Shown: piece by piece, positions 62,267-64,000 of the stretch
Layout: each line of letters opens with the position of its first letter
Position numbering within the stretch: position 1 is the first letter of the stretch
NCBI RefSeq assembly: GCF_018343525.1
Contig: NZ_JAGYPH010000002.1
Location: forward strand, 434,001-498,000
Origin: Lederbergia citrea
Lineage (GTDB): Bacteria > Bacillota > Bacilli > Bacillales > Bacillaceae_C
Direction of reading: 5' to 3'
DNA length: 64,000 bases
Notes under the pieces: generated by a model
Told to the model about the DNA's origin: nothing
Seen by the model: the letters and a program-made list of their open reading frames with translations, nothing else
Database searches by the model: none
Made by a program: the position numbers and the translations under genes

Positions 62267-62385
62267 GTCCAGCTCCAGCGCCTAGCCCCTCGAGGTCAAA
62301 TAACCTGATCCAATAAAAGTCAAAACCGGACTTTTCTTGGATCAGAACATTTGCTTGTCGGGGCTGATTAAGGCGCTTCCGCATT
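62267..62385 (-). repeat. Modular stem-loop repeat, copy D (shortened, inverted)
   Basis: It has the GTCCAGCTCCAGCGCCTAGC end, CTCGAGGTCAAATAA and a perfect variable hairpin (62325-62341 with 62349-62365; TGATCC-type). The CCCGCATCCTGCGGG and AAGAACGGC hairpins are replaced by a short GGGGCTGATTAAGGCGC, so one module has been deleted cleanly. Confidence 0.85.
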
Positions 62386-62424
62386 AGTTATTGTCCACTG
62401 GGTAAACTTCTTAATGAAAAGTTA

Positions 62425-62473
62425 TTGACATTCAAGTCAGTATACATATAATTGATATTGAGAATCGTTTTCA
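62425..62473 (+). promoter_or_regulatory. SigA promoter and Fur box of the iron transporter
   Basis: TTGACA (62425-62430), 16 bases, TATAAT (62447-62452). The Fur-box-like TGAGAATCGTTTTCA (62459-62473) matches 12 of 14 defined positions of the 7-1-7 consensus TGATAATnATTATCA and covers the expected transcription start. Confidence 0.75.
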
Positions 62474-62509
62474 TTTAAAGGCAAACTTTACATAAGGGAG
62501 AGAACAGTA

Positions 62510-63583
62510 TTGAGAAAATTACTAGCACTTATCATATGCGTTTTCGTCATGGCTCTTGCAGCTTGTGGAAACCAATCTACAAATGAGAAAGAATCTACGA
62601 ATACAAAAAATAAGGAGACTGCTTCTGAAAGTAAAGTGGTTAATCTTTATACAGCTCGGCACTATGATGTCGATAATGAACTTTATAAAAAGTTTGAAGA
62701 GGAAACTGGTATTAAAGTCAATCTTATTAAAGGTGAGGCAGATGAATTATTAGAGCGAATTAAACGTGAAGGTGACTCATCACAGGCAGACCTCTTTTTA
62801 ACAGCTGATGCAGGAAGATTATTCCGTGCAAAAGAAGCGGGTGTTTTACAACCAGTATCAAGCGATGTTTTAGATAAGCAAATTCCAAAGAAATTTCAAG
62901 ATGAAGACCAAATGTGGTATGGTTTAACGAAAAGAGCCCGTGTTCTTCTTTATAATAAAGATAAAGTTAAACCTGAAGAGTTATCAACATATGAAGACCT
63001 TGTTGATCCAAAATGGAAAGGCCGTATATTAGTGCGTTCTTCAGAAAGCGTGTATAATCAATCATTGTTAGCTTCATTCATCGAATTGGATGGAGAAGAT
63101 AAAGCGAAAGAATGGGCAGATGGCATTGTCAAAAACATGGCACAAAGTCCTGAAGGCGGAGATCGTGATCAAGCAAAAGCGATTGCCGCCGGAATCGGTG
63201 ATGTTGCCATCATGAATACGTATTACTTCGGCCAAATGCTTAATTCTGAAGATCCTGAAGAAGTAAAAGTAGCAGAAGAACTCGGCGTATTTTTCCCGAA
63301 CCAAGATACGACTGGTGCACATGTGAACGTGAGTGGTGCCGGCGTTGTGAAAACAGCCAAAAATAAAGACAATGCAATTAAATTACTTGAGTTCTTATCA
63401 GCAAAAGAAGCACAAGGAAGCTTCGCTGAAGCGAACTATGAATATCCAGTCAATGAGGAAGTAGAACCAGCAGAATTATTGAAATCATGGGGAGAATTTA
63501 AAGAACAAGACATCCCGCTTTCCGTACTTGGCAATAACAATGCGAAAGCTATAATGATCTTTAATGAGGTTGGATGGAAATAA
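62510..63583 (+). CDS. Iron(III) ABC transporter substrate-binding lipoprotein (FutA/FbpA type)
   Basis: A 357-residue lipoprotein: signal peptide with lipobox ALAACG, then a bacterial iron-binding-protein domain (VVNLYTARHYDVDNELYKKF at the start, ITEIR-like metal site replaced by DLFLTADAGRLFRAKEAG, and the tyrosine pair in IMNTYYFGQM that binds Fe in FbpA/FutA). The Fur box and the permease gene downstream support ferric iron uptake. The start is TTG at 62510 after AGGGAGAG. Confidence 0.9.
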   Translation: MRKLLALIICVFVMALAACGNQSTNEKESTNTKNKETASESKVVNLYTARHYDVDNELYKKFEEETGIKVNLIKGEADELLERIKREGDSSQADLFLTADAGRLFRAKEAGVLQPVSSDVLDKQIPKKFQDEDQMWYGLTKRARVLLYNKDKVKPEELSTYEDLVDPKWKGRILVRSSESVYNQSLLASFIELDGEDKAKEWADGIVKNMAQSPEGGDRDQAKAIAAGIGDVAIMNTYYFGQMLNSEDPEEVKVAEELGVFFPNQDTTGAHVNVSGAGVVKTAKNKDNAIKLLEFLSAKEAQGSFAEANYEYPVNEEVEPAELLKSWGEFKEQDIPLSVLGNNNAKAIMIFNEVGWK

Positions 63584-63589
63584 GAAAAG

Positions 63590-63680
63590 AAAACAGGGGT
63601 CAAAACAGGGGTCTGTCCCCCGGCACGTTAACGCTTTAATGCGCTGGGGGTCAGACCCGACAATAGACCCCGACAATAAA
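63590..63680. repeat. Palindromic repeat of the GGGGTCTGTCCCC type
   Basis: GGGTCTG (63609-63615) and CAGACCC (63652-63658) enclose CCCCC/GGGGG and a GC pair around a central GTTAACGC loop, flanked by repeated GGGGTC and GACCCC. I recognise this as a common intergenic element in Bacillus-type genomes. It lies between the binding-protein and permease genes. Confidence 0.7.
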
Positions 63681-63689
63681 ATAAGTTAA

Positions 63690-63720
63690 CCCTTGTTGCC
63701 CCGTGCAACAAGGGGTTTCT
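63690..63720 (+). terminator. Intercistronic hairpin in the iron transport operon
   Basis: CCCTTGTTGC (63690-63699) pairs perfectly with GCAACAAGGG (63705-63714), followed by the weak tail GTTTCTT. It may reduce permease expression relative to the binding protein. Confidence 0.6.
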
Positions 63721-63748
63721 TGCGAGTTAACGGAGTGTGGGGAAAAAG

Positions 63749-64000
63749 ATGCGTAGGTTTCTGGTGAATGTGAACAGTTGGACAATATCGGCGACGATAA
63801 TCATACTTTTGTTGTTCCTGCCTAATTTGGCCATCGTTTCTGGTATGTTCTCGCCATCAAATGAAAACTGGGAGCATATTAAGGAATTTGTGTTATATAA
63901 ATATCTTCAGACATCAATTATTCTAGTAAGTGTAACGGCAATACTTACCATTTTGATTGGACTAAGTCTTGCTTGGTTAATTGCGCAGTATCAGTTTCCA
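63749..64000 (+). CDS. Iron(III) ABC transporter permease, N-terminal part (cut by right edge)
   Basis: The ATG at 63749 opens a frame that is still open at base 64000 (84 codons). The protein starts MRRFLVNVNSWTISATIIIL, a first membrane helix, and a second hydrophobic helix follows YKYLQTSIILVSVTAILTIL, then IGLSLAWLIAQYQFP. This is the start of the FbpB/SfuB-type permease expected after the substrate-binding gene. GTGGGGAAAAAG serves as the ribosome binding region. Only about a sixth of the gene is visible. Confidence 0.8.
   Translation, partial: MRRFLVNVNSWTISATIIILLLFLPNLAIVSGMFSPSNENWEHIKEFVLYKYLQTSIILVSVTAILTILIGLSLAWLIAQYQFP

Overview
This window is chromosomal DNA from a low-GC, endospore-forming Firmicute of the family Bacillaceae (Bacillus sensu lato, not B. 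subtilis itself). The evidence is gene content and order: ung-ywdI-ywdK-gerQ, hemQ-pta-lipL-rsfA-ywfO-ywgA-ywhB-ywhC-ywhD-pbpG-speE-speB, ywiB-argS, clsB and fadF follow the B. subtilis ywd-ywj backbone. Sporulation genes (gerQ, rsfA, pbpG), bacillithiol synthesis (bshB2) and strong AGGAGG-type ribosome binding sites, often with TTG or GTG starts, agree. I see no rRNA, tRNA, CRISPR, prophage or transposase gene.

Layout. 0-6.8 kb: 3' end of recQ, a YjiH-type membrane protein and a BCCT osmolyte transporter (minus strand), a HAD phosphatase and a glutamate-synthase-like flavoenzyme. 7-12.1 kb: a two-component system with an ABC/FtsX transporter. 12.2-13.7 kb: an ECF sigma factor and its membrane anti-sigma regulator. 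13.8-17.1 kb: a small zincin-like protein, bshB2-yojF, a heptad-repeat protein and pdxK. 17.2-18.6 kb: an RsgA-family GTPase behind a leader peptide and an attenuator-like terminator. 18.6-21.4 kb: an ABC-2 exporter with a LytTR regulator fused to a degenerate ABC ATPase. 21.6-23.9 kb: molybdopterin genes mobA-moaE-moaD-moeB. 24.2-43.5 kb: the conserved ywd-ywj housekeeping backbone.

43.6-51.05 kb is a cobalamin-riboswitch operon for corrinoid salvage: BtuFC, a BtuD-CbiZ fusion, CobU, CobS, CobC, a second short CobU-like protein, and the CblT/CblS alpha-ribazole uptake and kinase pair. 51.1-61.9 kb is fatty-acid and branched-chain acyl-CoA catabolism: fadF, thiolase, 3-hydroxyacyl-CoA dehydrogenase, two acyl-CoA dehydrogenases, a TetR regulator and the B12-dependent fused mutase icmF. 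The B12 operon therefore lies next to a consumer of its product. 62.4-64 kb starts a Fur-type iron ABC transporter, cut by the right edge.

The most unusual content is non-coding. A modular stem-loop repeat occurs four times, with compensatory changes in its hairpin. Six 21-bp tandem repeats precede the thiolase gene. A leader-peptide attenuator precedes the RsgA paralogue. Two near-identical short palindromes sit on the stop codons of hemQ and pbpG. All family names come from reading protein motifs by eye; no database search was run.
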